Shown: positions 21,119-30,235 of the stretch, piece by piece
How positions within the stretch are numbered: position 1 is the stretch's first letter
How the letters are laid out: each line of letters opens with the position of its first letter
Assembly (NCBI RefSeq): GCF_009765975.1
Contig: NZ_LMUJ01000111.1
Span: 160,383-210,520 of the forward strand
Source: Acidisphaera sp. S103
Lineage (GTDB): Bacteria > Pseudomonadota > Alphaproteobacteria > Acetobacterales > Acetobacteraceae
DNA: 50,138 bases
Direction of reading: 5' to 3'
Translations under genes and position numbers: made by a program
The notes under the pieces: generated by a model
Database searches by the model: none
What the model was told of the DNA's origin: nothing
Seen by the model: the letters and a program-made list of their open reading frames with translations, nothing else

Positions 21119-23436
21119 GCCGAACGATGGCGGCGGCCTGGCTCGTCGTGGTCGTGCTGCTGGGTGTGCATCTCGCGTGGCGTGTCGAACGGGGCCTGAC
21201 GTTTGGCACCGACCTGATGGCGCTGCTGCCGCGCGACGAAGCGGATCCCGCTTTGCAGCGCGTGAACGACCAGGTCGCGCAGTCGTTGTCGCGCCGGGTG
21301 GCCATCCTGGTGGGCGATCGTGACCGTGATCGTGCGCGCCAGGCCGCGACGATCATGACGCGGGATCTTGCCGGGTCTTCGCTGGTCGAGATCACCGCGC
21401 TGCCCTCCGGGCCGAAGCGATTCGCCGCGCTGGGTGCGCTGTATTTCCCCTATCGGTCGGGGCTGCTGTCGGAGGACGATCGGCAGCGCCTGCTGGACGG
21501 GCACGCCGAGACCTTGGAGACCCGCGCCTTGTCGCAAGTGTTCGGCCTCATCGGGATGGCCGATGTTCGGCTATTGCGCCGCGATCCGTTCATGCTGCTG
21601 CCTGCGTTCTTTGCCGCCCTGACGTTGCCGTCCAGCCGGTTGGGCATCGATGACGGCATGCTGTCGGTGACTGATGCCGGCATGACCTGGATATTGATCT
21701 CCGGGCGTTTGCGCGGGGACCCGTACGCCCTGGACGTCCAGGCGCGATTGAACACGGTGTTCGAAGCGGCCACGCGGGCGATTCGGGCCGGCGATCCGGA
21801 CGTCCAGGTTCTGCATGCCGGCGCGGTTTTCTTCGCTGCTGCCGGCGCCAAATCCGCCATGGCGGACATGTCGACACTTGGCGTCGCGTCCAGCCTGGGT
21901 ACCGTCGCCCTGATCCTGCTGGTATTCCGTGCGCTGACCCCGCTGGTGCTGACCGTGTTGGCCATCGGGGTCGGCATGGGCGCCGGTTTGTCGGTCAGCC
22001 TGCTGCTGTTCGGCGAACTGCACATCATGGCGATGCTGCTGGGGCTCAGCCTGATCGGTATCGCGGTCGATTACAGCCTGTACTATTGCGTTGAGATGTT
22101 CGCGCCCGGCCAGCGAACTCCGAACCAGCGGCTGGTGCGGGTGATGCCTGGCATCACGCTTGGATTGATCACCACGACGGTCGGCTACGCCACCTTTCTG
22201 CTGGCACCGTTTCCGGGGTTGCGGCAGGTCGCGGCATTCTCGGTGGTCGGCCTGATTGCCTCTTTCGCCACCGTGGTTTTCTGGCTGCCGCTGCTGGACC
22301 GGCGTGGGCCGGTTCGCCATGGCCGGGTGCTGTTGGCGGCGACGGCGTTGCTGTGGCGCTTCTGGGAGGCCCCGGCGCTGCGTCCGGTGCGGATCGCCGT
22401 GCTGGTTGTCCTGGCCGGCATCGGACTGGCTGGTGCCGGGCGCATCTCGGCGCTGGACGATGTGCGGCGGATGCAGTCGCTGTCGCCGGACCTGGTGGCC
22501 GAACAGGCGCGCCTGCAGCAGATCGCCGGCTTCACCATCGGCACGCAATTCTTCGTCGTGCGGGCGGCGGACACGGAAACCGCTTTGCGCCGCGAGGAAA
22601 CGTTGCTCGACCGCCTGCGTCCGTTGCGGCTGGCGGGGGCGTTGGGCGGCTATCGCGCGCCGGCGTCTTTCGTTCCTTCCGCGCAGCGTCAGCGGCAGAA
22701 TCGCACATTGCGGCAGGTTCGGCTGGAGACGCCGCTGCTGGCAGGGTATTTGGCGCAAATCGGCCTGCCGGCGGTTGAACTGGACACCGCGCCGGATGGA
22801 GTCCTGACTCTGGCGGCGGCGGAAAAGATCGAGCCGCTGGACGAGATTTTGGGCGAACTGACCGTCGCCGACGGCGACCAGGTCGCGCATATCGTGATGC
22901 TGGACAACGTCAGCCGGGCGGACGCGGTACGGAGTGCCGCCACAGGCATCGACGGGGTGAATTTTGTCGATCCGGCGGCGGATTTCAGCCGGCTGCTGGG
23001 GCGTTACCGGCGCCGGGTGGTCGCGCTGCTGATGGTGTCGGCGGTGCTGATGCTGCCCTTGCTGGCCCTGCGCTACCGTCTGGCGGGCGCGATCCGGGTG
23101 ATGCTGCCGGCTGTGCTGACGATCGTGTTGGTGCCGATGGCCAAGGCGCTGTTGGGCGATCCGTTTACCTTCTTCGATGCGATGGCACTGGTGCTGGTGC
23201 TGTCGGTCGCTGTGGATTACGCGGTGTTTTGCGCCGAGGCCGATGCCGCGTACAAGCCGGTTGCCCTGTTGGGTGTGTGGATGGCGATGGCCTCGACGGT
23301 GCTGTCGTTCGGGCTGCTGGAACGGAGCCAGGTTGCGGCGGTGCATGCGGTCGGCAGCACCATGCTGCTTGGCGTCGTGCTGGCGTTCCTGCTGGCGCCC
23401 ATGGCGGGAAGGCGGAAACAGCGTGAAGATGGTTGA
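21115..23436 (+). CDS. apeM: MMPL/RND family exporter (ApeM-like)
   Basis: 773-residue inner-membrane exporter with the RND/MMPL layout: one N-terminal helix, a periplasmic domain (about residues 35-235), six helices (about 240-400), a second periplasmic domain and a second helix bundle (about 630-760). Conserved helix segments include LLGLSLIGIAVDYSLYYC and ALVLVLSVAVDYAVF, carrying aspartates typical of proton relay in this superfamily. It should move the polyene lipid from the inner membrane toward the ApeL carrier. Confidence 0.87.
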   Translation: MSRTMAAAWLVVVVLLGVHLAWRVERGLTFGTDLMALLPRDEADPALQRVNDQVAQSLSRRVAILVGDRDRDRARQAATIMTRDLAGSSLVEITALPSGPKRFAALGALYFPYRSGLLSEDDRQRLLDGHAETLETRALSQVFGLIGMADVRLLRRDPFMLLPAFFAALTLPSSRLGIDDGMLSVTDAGMTWILISGRLRGDPYALDVQARLNTVFEAATRAIRAGDPDVQVLHAGAVFFAAAGAKSAMADMSTLGVASSLGTVALILLVFRALTPLVLTVLAIGVGMGAGLSVSLLLFGELHIMAMLLGLSLIGIAVDYSLYYCVEMFAPGQRTPNQRLVRVMPGITLGLITTTVGYATFLLAPFPGLRQVAAFSVVGLIASFATVVFWLPLLDRRGPVRHGRVLLAATALLWRFWEAPALRPVRIAVLVVLAGIGLAGAGRISALDDVRRMQSLSPDLVAEQARLQQIAGFTIGTQFFVVRAADTETALRREETLLDRLRPLRLAGALGGYRAPASFVPSAQRQRQNRTLRQVRLETPLLAGYLAQIGLPAVELDTAPDGVLTLAAAEKIEPLDEILGELTVADGDQVAHIVMLDNVSRADAVRSAATGIDGVNFVDPAADFSRLLGRYRRRVVALLMVSAVLMLPLLALRYRLAGAIRVMLPAVLTIVLVPMAKALLGDPFTFFDAMALVLVLSVAVDYAVFCAEADAAYKPVALLGVWMAMASTVLSFGLLERSQVAAVHAVGSTMLLGVVLAFLLAPMAGRRKQREDG

Positions 23437-24067
23437 AACAATGCCGACCCGAGACACCGCCGTTTGGACAATGACGTCCATGCGCCGTGTCGTGATAGCA
23501 GCGGGACTCGGACTGGCGGGCTGCGCCGTTGTCGGACCGGCCTCGCCCGATTTGCCTAAAGGACAGGTGGTCGTGGCTCCAGGGATCGCTTTCTCACTGC
23601 CGCTTCCGGCGACGCTGGGGCGTTCGGTCGAGGCGTCGCAACTGGTTACGGCTCACTACCGGCTGGATACTTATGTGTTCGAAACCAGCATCAGCGTGAC
23701 CCCGGCGCGGCTGTTGGTCGTTGGCACCGACATGTTGGGGCGGCGAGCGATGACCATCGAATGGACCGGGACCGATCTGAAGACCGAGGCGGCGCCCTGG
23801 GTGCCCCCCGAGTTGCGTGCGCGTAATGTCATCGCCGATATCATGCTGCTGCACTGGCCGGAGAGTGCCGTTCGTGCCGGTTTGGCACAAGGGGCCACGA
23901 TACGCGAAACGGACCCGGCGCATCGGGTGATCGCTGTCGACGGGCACGACATGATCCGCATCGACCGCACCGCCGGGACGCCGGGAAGCTGGTCTGGCCG
24001 CTGGACTTACCGCAACACGGGTTGGGGCTACGACCTGGACATCCAGTCCAGTGTGGCCGCCCCATGA
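23429..24067 (+). CDS. apeN: DUF3261 lipoprotein of the aryl polyene cluster (ApeN-like)
   Basis: About 212 residues with a lipoprotein signal (MRRVVIAAGLGLAGC; lipobox LAGC about 30 residues from the first ATG). The DUF3261-type body follows. A lipoprotein here is constant in APE clusters and may act as the outer-membrane acceptor for ApeL. The start is ambiguous among a GTG at 23423 and ATGs at 23429, 23441 and further on; 23429 gives an 8-bp overlap with apeM. Confidence 0.78.
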   Translation: MVETMPTRDTAVWTMTSMRRVVIAAGLGLAGCAVVGPASPDLPKGQVVVAPGIAFSLPLPATLGRSVEASQLVTAHYRLDTYVFETSISVTPARLLVVGTDMLGRRAMTIEWTGTDLKTEAAPWVPPELRARNVIADIMLLHWPESAVRAGLAQGATIRETDPAHRVIAVDGHDMIRIDRTAGTPGSWSGRWTYRNTGWGYDLDIQSSVAAP

Positions 24068-25272
24068 AGGGTCCCCTGATGCGCCCCTTGGCCCTGACCG
24101 CGTTGGGCCTGGCCACGCCGCTGGGATGCGGCAAAGCGGCAACGGCGGTCAACCTGTTCTCCGGGTCGGTGGCGGGGCTGACGGAACGCCGCGATCTGCT
24201 GTTCGACCGAGCGGTGACTGTGGGCGTGGTCGATGCCGTCTTGCCGTCCGCGCGTCCCGTCGAGAGTGATTGTCGCAACAACCGCCTGATGCAGCTCGTG
24301 CTGGATGAGATCGCCGAACCGATCGCCCAGGCGGTGCAGCGGTACGGTTCGGATCGTATCGCGGTGGTGCTGGGGACCAGCACATCGGGCATCGCCGAGG
24401 GCGGCGCGGCGGTTGAACGACATCGCCATACCGGGGTTTGGCCCGAAGGATTTTCTTATCGTCAGCAGGAACTTGGTGGCCTGGCCCGGCATGCGGCAGC
24501 CTATCTCGGGGTGACCGGGCCGGCCTATACCGTGGCGACGGCGTGCTCCTCCAGCGCCAAGGCCTTTGCGTCGGCACGGCGGCTGATCCGCGCCGGGGTG
24601 GCGGATGCCGCGGTGGTTGGCGGCGCCGATACGCTGTGCCGGCTGACCCTGAACGGGTTTAACGCGATCGAGGCGTTGTCGCCGACCCGCTGCAACCCGT
24701 TCAGCCGCAACCGCGATGGCATCACCATCGGCGAGGGGGCGGCGGCCTTCCTGCTGGAGCCCGGCGACGGCCCGGTGCGGCTGCTTGGCATCGGGGAGAC
24801 GTCGGACGCCTATCACGCCAGTGCGCCCGCGCCGGATGGGGCCGGTGCCGCGGCGGCGATGCGCCAGGCGCTGGCGGATGCCGGCCTGTCGCCTGACGAT
24901 ATCGGCTACGTCAACCTGCACGGCACCGGGACGGTGCTGAACGACGCGATGGAAAGCCACGCCATGGCGTCGGTCTTCGGCCGGCTGGTGCCTGCCAGTT
25001 CCACCAAGGCGATGACGGGGCACATGCTGGGTTCGGCCGGTGCCTGTGAGGCGGCGTTTCTCTGGCTGACCCTTTCGCCTGTCTATAATCCCGAGAGGCG
25101 GCTGCCGCCGCATCTGTGGGATGGCATGTCGATGCCGGACCTGCCGACGCTGAACCTTGTCGCGATCGGCGATCGCCTGCCGCCGGGGGGGCGGATGGCC
25201 GTGCTCAGCAATTCGTTCGCCTTCGCTGGCAGCAACGCCACACTGGTGCTTGGCCAGGGTGAGGTGGCGTGA
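24064..25272 (+). CDS. apeO: Beta-ketoacyl-ACP synthase (ApeO-like)
   Basis: 402-residue condensing enzyme with a complete thiolase-fold active site: the nucleophile cysteine in ATACSSSAKAF, and histidines in NLHGTGT and KAMTGHMLGSAG. In studied APE systems ApeO pairs with the ApeC chain-length factor. The start used (ATG 24064) overlaps the previous stop by 4 bp; an ATG at 24079 (MRPLALTALG) is an alternative. Confidence 0.9.
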   Translation: MKGPLMRPLALTALGLATPLGCGKAATAVNLFSGSVAGLTERRDLLFDRAVTVGVVDAVLPSARPVESDCRNNRLMQLVLDEIAEPIAQAVQRYGSDRIAVVLGTSTSGIAEGGAAVERHRHTGVWPEGFSYRQQELGGLARHAAAYLGVTGPAYTVATACSSSAKAFASARRLIRAGVADAAVVGGADTLCRLTLNGFNAIEALSPTRCNPFSRNRDGITIGEGAAAFLLEPGDGPVRLLGIGETSDAYHASAPAPDGAGAAAAMRQALADAGLSPDDIGYVNLHGTGTVLNDAMESHAMASVFGRLVPASSTKAMTGHMLGSAGACEAAFLWLTLSPVYNPERRLPPHLWDGMSMPDLPTLNLVAIGDRLPPGGRMAVLSNSFAFAGSNATLVLGQGEVA

Positions 25273-25730
25273 CCCGGCGTCAGTGGCCGGTGGCCGACCT
25301 GCTGCCGCACGCGGGGGCGGCCGTGCTGCTTGATGAGGTCATCGACTGCACCGATACCGGTCTTTCGGCCTGCGTGACGATCAGTCCGGACGCGGCATTC
25401 TACCAGGATGGCGGCGTTCCCGCCCATGTCGGCATCGAGTACATGGCCCAGGCGTGCGGCGCATTCAGTGGTGCCAGGGCTCTCCGCGCTGGGGAATCTC
25501 CCCGTATTGGATTTCTTCTCGGCACGCGGCGGTATCTGGCGACTCGCGCCTGGTTTCCGGATGGCGCTCGGCTGGTGGTGACCGTCGATCTGGTCTACCG
25601 CGACGACGAGGTTGGTGTATTCGATTGCCGGATAGGCAGCGGCGGCGAGGTCCTTGCCACGGCCCGATTGACCGTGGCCGAACCGAAGAATGTTACTGTG
25701 CTGCCCGGCAGTCAGAGTGGGGAGGAATGA
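25269..25730 (+). CDS. apeP: Hot-dog fold dehydratase partner (ApeP-like)
   Basis: 153-residue FabZ-like hot-dog protein starting with GTG. Recognisable segments are WPVADLLPHAGAAVLLDEV and the helix HVGIEYMAQACGAFSGA. In APE systems ApeP joins ApeI in a heterodimeric dehydratase that forms the conjugated double bonds. It overlaps apeO by 4 bp and touches the start of apeQ. Confidence 0.88.
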   Translation: MTRRQWPVADLLPHAGAAVLLDEVIDCTDTGLSACVTISPDAAFYQDGGVPAHVGIEYMAQACGAFSGARALRAGESPRIGFLLGTRRYLATRAWFPDGARLVVTVDLVYRDDEVGVFDCRIGSGGEVLATARLTVAEPKNVTVLPGSQSGEE

Positions 25731-26455
25731 TGAGTAAAACGGTGCTGGTCACCGGCGCCAGCAAGGGGATCGGACAGGCGATCGCGCAGCGGTTGGCATG
25801 TGAGGGCTATCATATCGTCGTGCATTACCGGGGCGACCGGGCCGGGGCCGAGGCAACCTTGCAAGCCGTGCGGGAGGCCGGCGGCGACGGCAGGCTGTTG
25901 AGTTTCGACATCGCCAGCCGGTCGGCGTGCCTGGAGATGCTTGAGTCGGACATGGCGGCGCATGGTCCTTACTGGGGCGTCGTGCTGAATGCGGGGATCG
26001 CGCGCGACACCGCGTTTCCGGCCATGGAAGACGCGGATTGGGACGTTGTCATCGATACCAACCTCGGCGGTTTCTACAATGTGCTGCGGCCGGTGGTGAT
26101 GCCGATGGTGTCGGCCCGCAAGGGTGGCCGCATCGTCACGCTGTCCTCGGTTTCCGGCATCATCGGCAATCGTGGCCAGGTGAACTACAGCGCGTCCAAA
26201 GCCGGGATCATCGGCGCTACCAAGGCGTTGGCGGTCGAACTGGCCAAACGCCAGATCACCGTGAACTGCGTCGCGCCGGGGATCATCGAGACCCGGATGA
26301 CGGAGCATCTGCCGGCCGATTTGGTGCGAAACCTGATCCCCATGCAGCGCGCAGGCCGTCCCGCGGAGGTCGCCGGGGCGGTGGCGTTCCTGCTGTCGGA
26401 TGAGGCTGGCTATATCACGCGCCAGGTCATCTCGGTGAACGGGGGCATCACCTGA
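25730..26455 (+). CDS. apeQ: 3-oxoacyl-ACP reductase, FabG-like (ApeQ-like)
   Basis: 241-residue NADPH-dependent short-chain dehydrogenase/reductase that reduces the beta-keto group after each extension. TGASKGIGQAIA is the cofactor motif, NAGI follows near residue 87, and the catalytic set is Ser in TLSSVSG and Tyr/Lys in NYSASKAG. ATG codons at 25727 and 25730 are adjacent; the strong GGGGAGGA ribosome-binding site favours 25730 by spacing. Its stop overlaps the next start by 1 bp. Confidence 0.92.
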   Translation: MSKTVLVTGASKGIGQAIAQRLACEGYHIVVHYRGDRAGAEATLQAVREAGGDGRLLSFDIASRSACLEMLESDMAAHGPYWGVVLNAGIARDTAFPAMEDADWDVVIDTNLGGFYNVLRPVVMPMVSARKGGRIVTLSSVSGIIGNRGQVNYSASKAGIIGATKALAVELAKRQITVNCVAPGIIETRMTEHLPADLVRNLIPMQRAGRPAEVAGAVAFLLSDEAGYITRQVISVNGGIT

Positions 26456-27678
26456 TGCGCCGCGTGGTGGTAACGGGGATCGGCGGGGTTACCGCGCTTG
26501 GCGAGGATTGGCCGACGATCCGCGCAGCCCTGCAGGAGGGGCGGACCGCCGTGCGCTTTATGGATGCGTGGTCGCGTTTTCCGGGCATCAACACCCGGCT
26601 GGCCTGTCCGATCCCGAGCTTTACCGGAGCGGACAGCTATCCGCGCAAGAAGACCCGCACCATGGGCGCCGTCTCGCGGATGGCGACCTATGCGACGGAG
26701 CGGGCGCTGACCGAGGCCGGGCTGATCGAGGACCCCGTCCTGACTTCGGGACGTACCGGTATTGCTTACGGTTCTTCGTTCGGCAGCCCGCAGCCTTACG
26801 TCGCCTTTGCCGAACTGATGACCCTGGGGGCGTCGCGGAAGTTGAACGCCACCAGCTACATACAGATGATGAGCCACACCGCCGCAGTGAATATCGGGCT
26901 GTTCTTCGGCCTGACCGGGCGAACGATTCCGACATCGAGCGCGTGCACGTCAGGCAGCCAGGCCATCGGTTATGCGTTCGAAAGCATCCGCCTGGGCCGA
27001 GCCGACATCATGCTGGCGGGTGGAGCGGATGAGTTGGACATTACTCAGACGGCGGTGTTCGACACGTTATATGCCACGTCGGTGCGTAACGACTCGCCGC
27101 GGTTGACACCGCGCCCTTACGACAAGGACCGGGACGGCCTAGTGATCGGCGAGGGGGCGGCGACCCTGGTCCTGGAGGAACGCGAGCACGCGCTGGCTCG
27201 CGGTGCCACCATTCATGCGGAACTTGTCGGCTTTGGCACCAACACCGACGGCAGCCATCCGACACAGCCGCGGGCGGAAACCATGGCGACCGCGTTGTGC
27301 CTGGCGTTGCAGGATGCGGGATTGCCGCCCGAGGCGATCGGCTACGTCAACGGGCACGGCACTGCCACCGAATGGGGCGACATCGCGGAAACCGTCGCCA
27401 CCGCATCGGTGTTCGGCTCGCGTATCCCGATCCACTCGCTGAAGAGCTATTTCGGCCATACGCTGGGCGCCTGCGGTGCGATCGAGGCATGGTTGGGGAT
27501 CGAAATGATGCGGGACGGCTGGCTTGCCCCCACGGCCAACCTGGAAACCGTCGATGCGCGGTGCGCGGAACTGGACTACTTGATGGGACAGCCGCGCCGG
27601 CTTCAATTCGAGTATTTCATGAACAACAATTTCGCATTCGGCGGGATCAACACCTCGCTGGTGTTTCGGAGGATGTGA
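26455..27678 (+). CDS. apeR: Beta-ketoacyl-ACP synthase II-like (ApeR-like)
   Basis: 407-residue second ketosynthase with a full Cys-His-His active site (SACTSGSQAIGYA, NGHGTATEWGD, KSYFGHTLGACG). The FabF-like N-terminus (RRVVVTGIGGVTALGEDW) is intact. It may start or assist chain extension as in other APE systems. Its final base is shared with the start of the methyltransferase gene. Confidence 0.9.
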   Translation: MRRVVVTGIGGVTALGEDWPTIRAALQEGRTAVRFMDAWSRFPGINTRLACPIPSFTGADSYPRKKTRTMGAVSRMATYATERALTEAGLIEDPVLTSGRTGIAYGSSFGSPQPYVAFAELMTLGASRKLNATSYIQMMSHTAAVNIGLFFGLTGRTIPTSSACTSGSQAIGYAFESIRLGRADIMLAGGADELDITQTAVFDTLYATSVRNDSPRLTPRPYDKDRDGLVIGEGAATLVLEEREHALARGATIHAELVGFGTNTDGSHPTQPRAETMATALCLALQDAGLPPEAIGYVNGHGTATEWGDIAETVATASVFGSRIPIHSLKSYFGHTLGACGAIEAWLGIEMMRDGWLAPTANLETVDARCAELDYLMGQPRRLQFEYFMNNNFAFGGINTSLVFRRM

Positions 27679-28466
27679 TGCGCGCTGACGGCGTGCGGGG
27701 GGTTTTTCCATTCCGGGCCGGCGATGGGTCTGCTTTGCATCGTCGGGGCGGGTCGCCGTCGCACAGCGGCTTCGTGCCGGAATCCCGCTTTGGGGTGTGG
27801 TTCCTGAACACCCGGACCTGGGCCGATCATGTGCTGAAGGTCGCTCTCGACGACCTGCGGCGGCTGATGGCGCATCCGGATTCGCACTATCCGGTCGTGT
27901 TGGACGCCGGATGCGGTCATGGACGATCGCTTCCACTGCTGATGGATGCTTTTCGGCCCGAACAACTGATTGGCGTCGACCGCGAGGATAAGGTTCTCGC
28001 CAATGCCCGGCCATTCGCGGCGAAAATCGGCCGAGCGGTGACGTTGATCCAGGGCGATTGTGCCAGGTTGCCGCTGCGGGACGGCAGTGTGGACCTTATT
28101 TTCTGTCACCAGACGTTTCACCACCTGGTGGAACAGGAACAGTGCCTGCGGGAGTTTCATCGCATCTTGCGGCCATCCGGGTTGCTGTTGTTCGCTGAAT
28201 CGACTCGGTTTTATATCGAGTCGTGGATGATCCGGCTGCTGTTCCGCCATCCGATGCATGTCCAGCGCAGCGCCGATGAGTATCTGGCGCTGTTGCGCGC
28301 GGGCGGCTTCGTGGTGGCGCCGGACGCGGTGTCCTATCCCTATCTGTGGTGGAGCCGGATCGATCTTGGCGGCGCCGAACGGTTGTTGCGTATTCCGCCG
28401 CCGCGGCCGGGGAAGCGTGAAGAGACGTTGCTTAACCTGGTCGCGGTCAAGGCGGACGCGGTGTAG
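27678..28466 (+). CDS. Class I SAM-dependent methyltransferase at the end of the APE operon
   Basis: 262-residue Rossmann-fold methyltransferase. Motif I is VLDAGCGHGRSLPLL (about residue 75), followed by LIGVDRE and the post-II segment VDLIFCHQTFHHL. Many APE clusters contain a methyltransferase that O-methylates the aryl head group; here it lies at the 3' end rather than near the start. It overlaps apeR by 1 bp, so it is almost certainly co-transcribed. Substrate assignment is inference from context. Confidence 0.82.
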   Translation: MRADGVRGVFPFRAGDGSALHRRGGSPSHSGFVPESRFGVWFLNTRTWADHVLKVALDDLRRLMAHPDSHYPVVLDAGCGHGRSLPLLMDAFRPEQLIGVDREDKVLANARPFAAKIGRAVTLIQGDCARLPLRDGSVDLIFCHQTFHHLVEQEQCLREFHRILRPSGLLLFAESTRFYIESWMIRLLFRHPMHVQRSADEYLALLRAGGFVVAPDAVSYPYLWWSRIDLGGAERLLRIPPPRPGKREETLLNLVAVKADAV

Positions 28467-28587
28467 TTCGGCTTCAATGGCTCGCGGTCTTGTAGACGAA
28501 GCGATTTTATTATATTTTCGTTAACAATACGATGAAGTGTTCAAAGCATCGCGCCGGCAGTGGGAGCGTCACGATTCGGGGAGGACT

Positions 28588-29391
28588 ATGATGCGGTATG
28601 GTCTTGCGCTTGTTGTCATCTTGCTGGCGGGCATCGGCTTTGCACCTGCCAACGCCCAGCCGGCACGCCAACCGGGCTCGGTTTTCAAGGACTGCCCCCA
28701 GTGTCCTGAGATGGTGGTTATTGGTCCCGGCTCTTTCACCATGGGAGAACTCGGCCACACCCGGCGAACACCGCTGCACGCGGTCACCATCGGATACACC
28801 TTCGCGGCCGGCCGGTATGATGTGACGTTCGATGAGTGGGACGCCTGTGTGGCGGATGGTGGCTGTGCCGGCTATCGTCCGGACGACCATGGTTGGGGCC
28901 GCGGACGCCGGCCGGTGATCAACGTGTCATGGGACAACGCGCAAGATTATGTGGCGTGGCTTGGTAAGAAGACCGGCAAGCGTTATCGCCTGATCAGCGA
29001 AGCCGAGTGGGAATACGTCGCCCGAGCGGGAACGGCAACGATATTCTGGTGGGGCGATGTGGTGGGTCAAGGTAATGCCAACTGTAACGGCTGCGGCAGC
29101 AAGTGGGACGACGAGCAGACCTCACCTGTCGGCAGTTTCAAGCCCAACGCGTTCGGTGTTTACGACACCGCCGGCAACGTGACGCAATGGGTAGAGGATC
29201 GCTGGAACAGCACCTATGATGGCGCACCGCGGGATGGCAGCGCGTGGGAAACAGGTGATCCGCTGCGGCGCGTGATGCGCAGCGGGTCCTGGTACAATAA
29301 TGCCGCGACACAACACGCGTCATTTCGCAATGCCGATTCGCCTCACGTGCGAAACCCGAAGGTGGGATTTCGTGTCGCGGCGACGTTGTAG
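28588..29391 (+). CDS. Secreted SUMF1/FGE-fold protein lacking the catalytic cysteines
   Basis: 267 residues with an N-terminal signal peptide (cleavage probably after PANA) and a formylglycine-generating-enzyme (SUMF1) domain: MVVIGPGSFTMGELGHTRRT, RPVINVSWDNAQDYVAWL, RLISEAEWEYVARAGT, NAFGVYDTAGNVTQWVEDR and a C-terminal GFRVA. In true FGEs two active-site cysteines lie a few residues apart before the final GFR; here the segment SGSWYNNAATQHASFRNADS has none. Sulfatase activation is therefore unlikely, and a PvdO- or NirV-like periplasmic role is possible. It lies 121 bp after the methyltransferase. A Shine-Dalgarno (GGGGAGG) precedes twin ATGs at 28588 and 28591. Confidence 0.82.
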   Translation: MMRYGLALVVILLAGIGFAPANAQPARQPGSVFKDCPQCPEMVVIGPGSFTMGELGHTRRTPLHAVTIGYTFAAGRYDVTFDEWDACVADGGCAGYRPDDHGWGRGRRPVINVSWDNAQDYVAWLGKKTGKRYRLISEAEWEYVARAGTATIFWWGDVVGQGNANCNGCGSKWDDEQTSPVGSFKPNAFGVYDTAGNVTQWVEDRWNSTYDGAPRDGSAWETGDPLRRVMRSGSWYNNAATQHASFRNADSPHVRNPKVGFRVAATL

Positions 29392-29400
29392 TCGGGGGTA

Positions 29401-30006
29401 TCAGGCCGCCCCGGCGCTCGCTATAGCGGCCAGGAAGGCGGGTTTATCGAGCGCTTTGTCAATCGCTTCGCGCATCGTCCCCACGGCGACCATGCGAAGT
29501 TTGTCCACGGATCCGAATATGGCGACGTCCATGGCGAAAACGGAGCCATTCACATCGTCGGCGGTGACGCGATCCGAATAGACCGGCGTGCCGGTATGTG
29601 CGTTCGTGAGCGTGATTTCAAAATCCGCATGGGCTTCCCGGCGAACGTACTGGTTGCAGTCGAACCGATGGATCGTAATCGTCATTTCGATAGATTCGGT
29701 ACTGGCTTTCGCGAGCATGCCACGGGCGGCCAGGGCATCGGAAAAAGCCTGGGCGACGACATCCTTGACCGGCTGGTCGGTTTCAAGGGTTTTCAGCGGA
29801 TTGCCGTAACCGCCACGAATGGCACCAAGCCAGTGCGATCCGTTGGTACGATCGTCGACAACGGCCTTGATGGCAATCACCGGATGATGTTCGGCGGCTG
29901 GCAAAGCCTCGGCGGGCGGGGCGGAATAGGACACCGCGACTTGTCTTGTGACACAGCCGCCCAGCATTATCGTTAACAGGATCGCCGTGAACGAACGCAA
30001 CATCAT
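29401..30006 (-). CDS. YajG-like lipoprotein
   Basis: 201-residue predicted lipoprotein with lipobox LGGC at the end of a short signal peptide. The body has the pattern DDRTNGSHWLGAIRGGYGNP, followed by VKDVVAQAFSDALAARGML, resembling the YajG family of uncharacterised outer-membrane lipoproteins. It converges on the FGE-like gene (9 bp between stops) and is divergent from the next gene. Family placement is by eye. Confidence 0.65.
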   Translation of the reverse strand: MMLRSFTAILLTIMLGGCVTRQVAVSYSAPPAEALPAAEHHPVIAIKAVVDDRTNGSHWLGAIRGGYGNPLKTLETDQPVKDVVAQAFSDALAARGMLAKASTESIEMTITIHRFDCNQYVRREAHADFEITLTNAHTGTPVYSDRVTADDVNGSVFAMDVAIFGSVDKLRMVAVGTMREAIDKALDKPAFLAAIASAGAA

Positions 30007-30235
30007 TCCGTCTCCCTAAAATCTTTATTGTTTCTGTATCGGATGATGCCGGAACCGCCGATTGAAATCCAGCCCCGTTTGTTCGGTTGGCGGCACGTGT
30101 CACCGCGTTCCTGTCCCCTGGCCGGGGAGCAAAAGCGGTTGTGATACCCTGACACGCGCAATGACCCTATAGTGATCCCGTGCCGGGATATTGGAACGAT
30201 TACCGAAGAATTGCCGGCATGGCGATGGAGAAAAC

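Noticed and set aside
21571-23481. A 636-codon minus-strand frame
   Set aside because: Antisense to the MMPL exporter; its Gln/His/Arg-rich composition is typical of a shadow frame.
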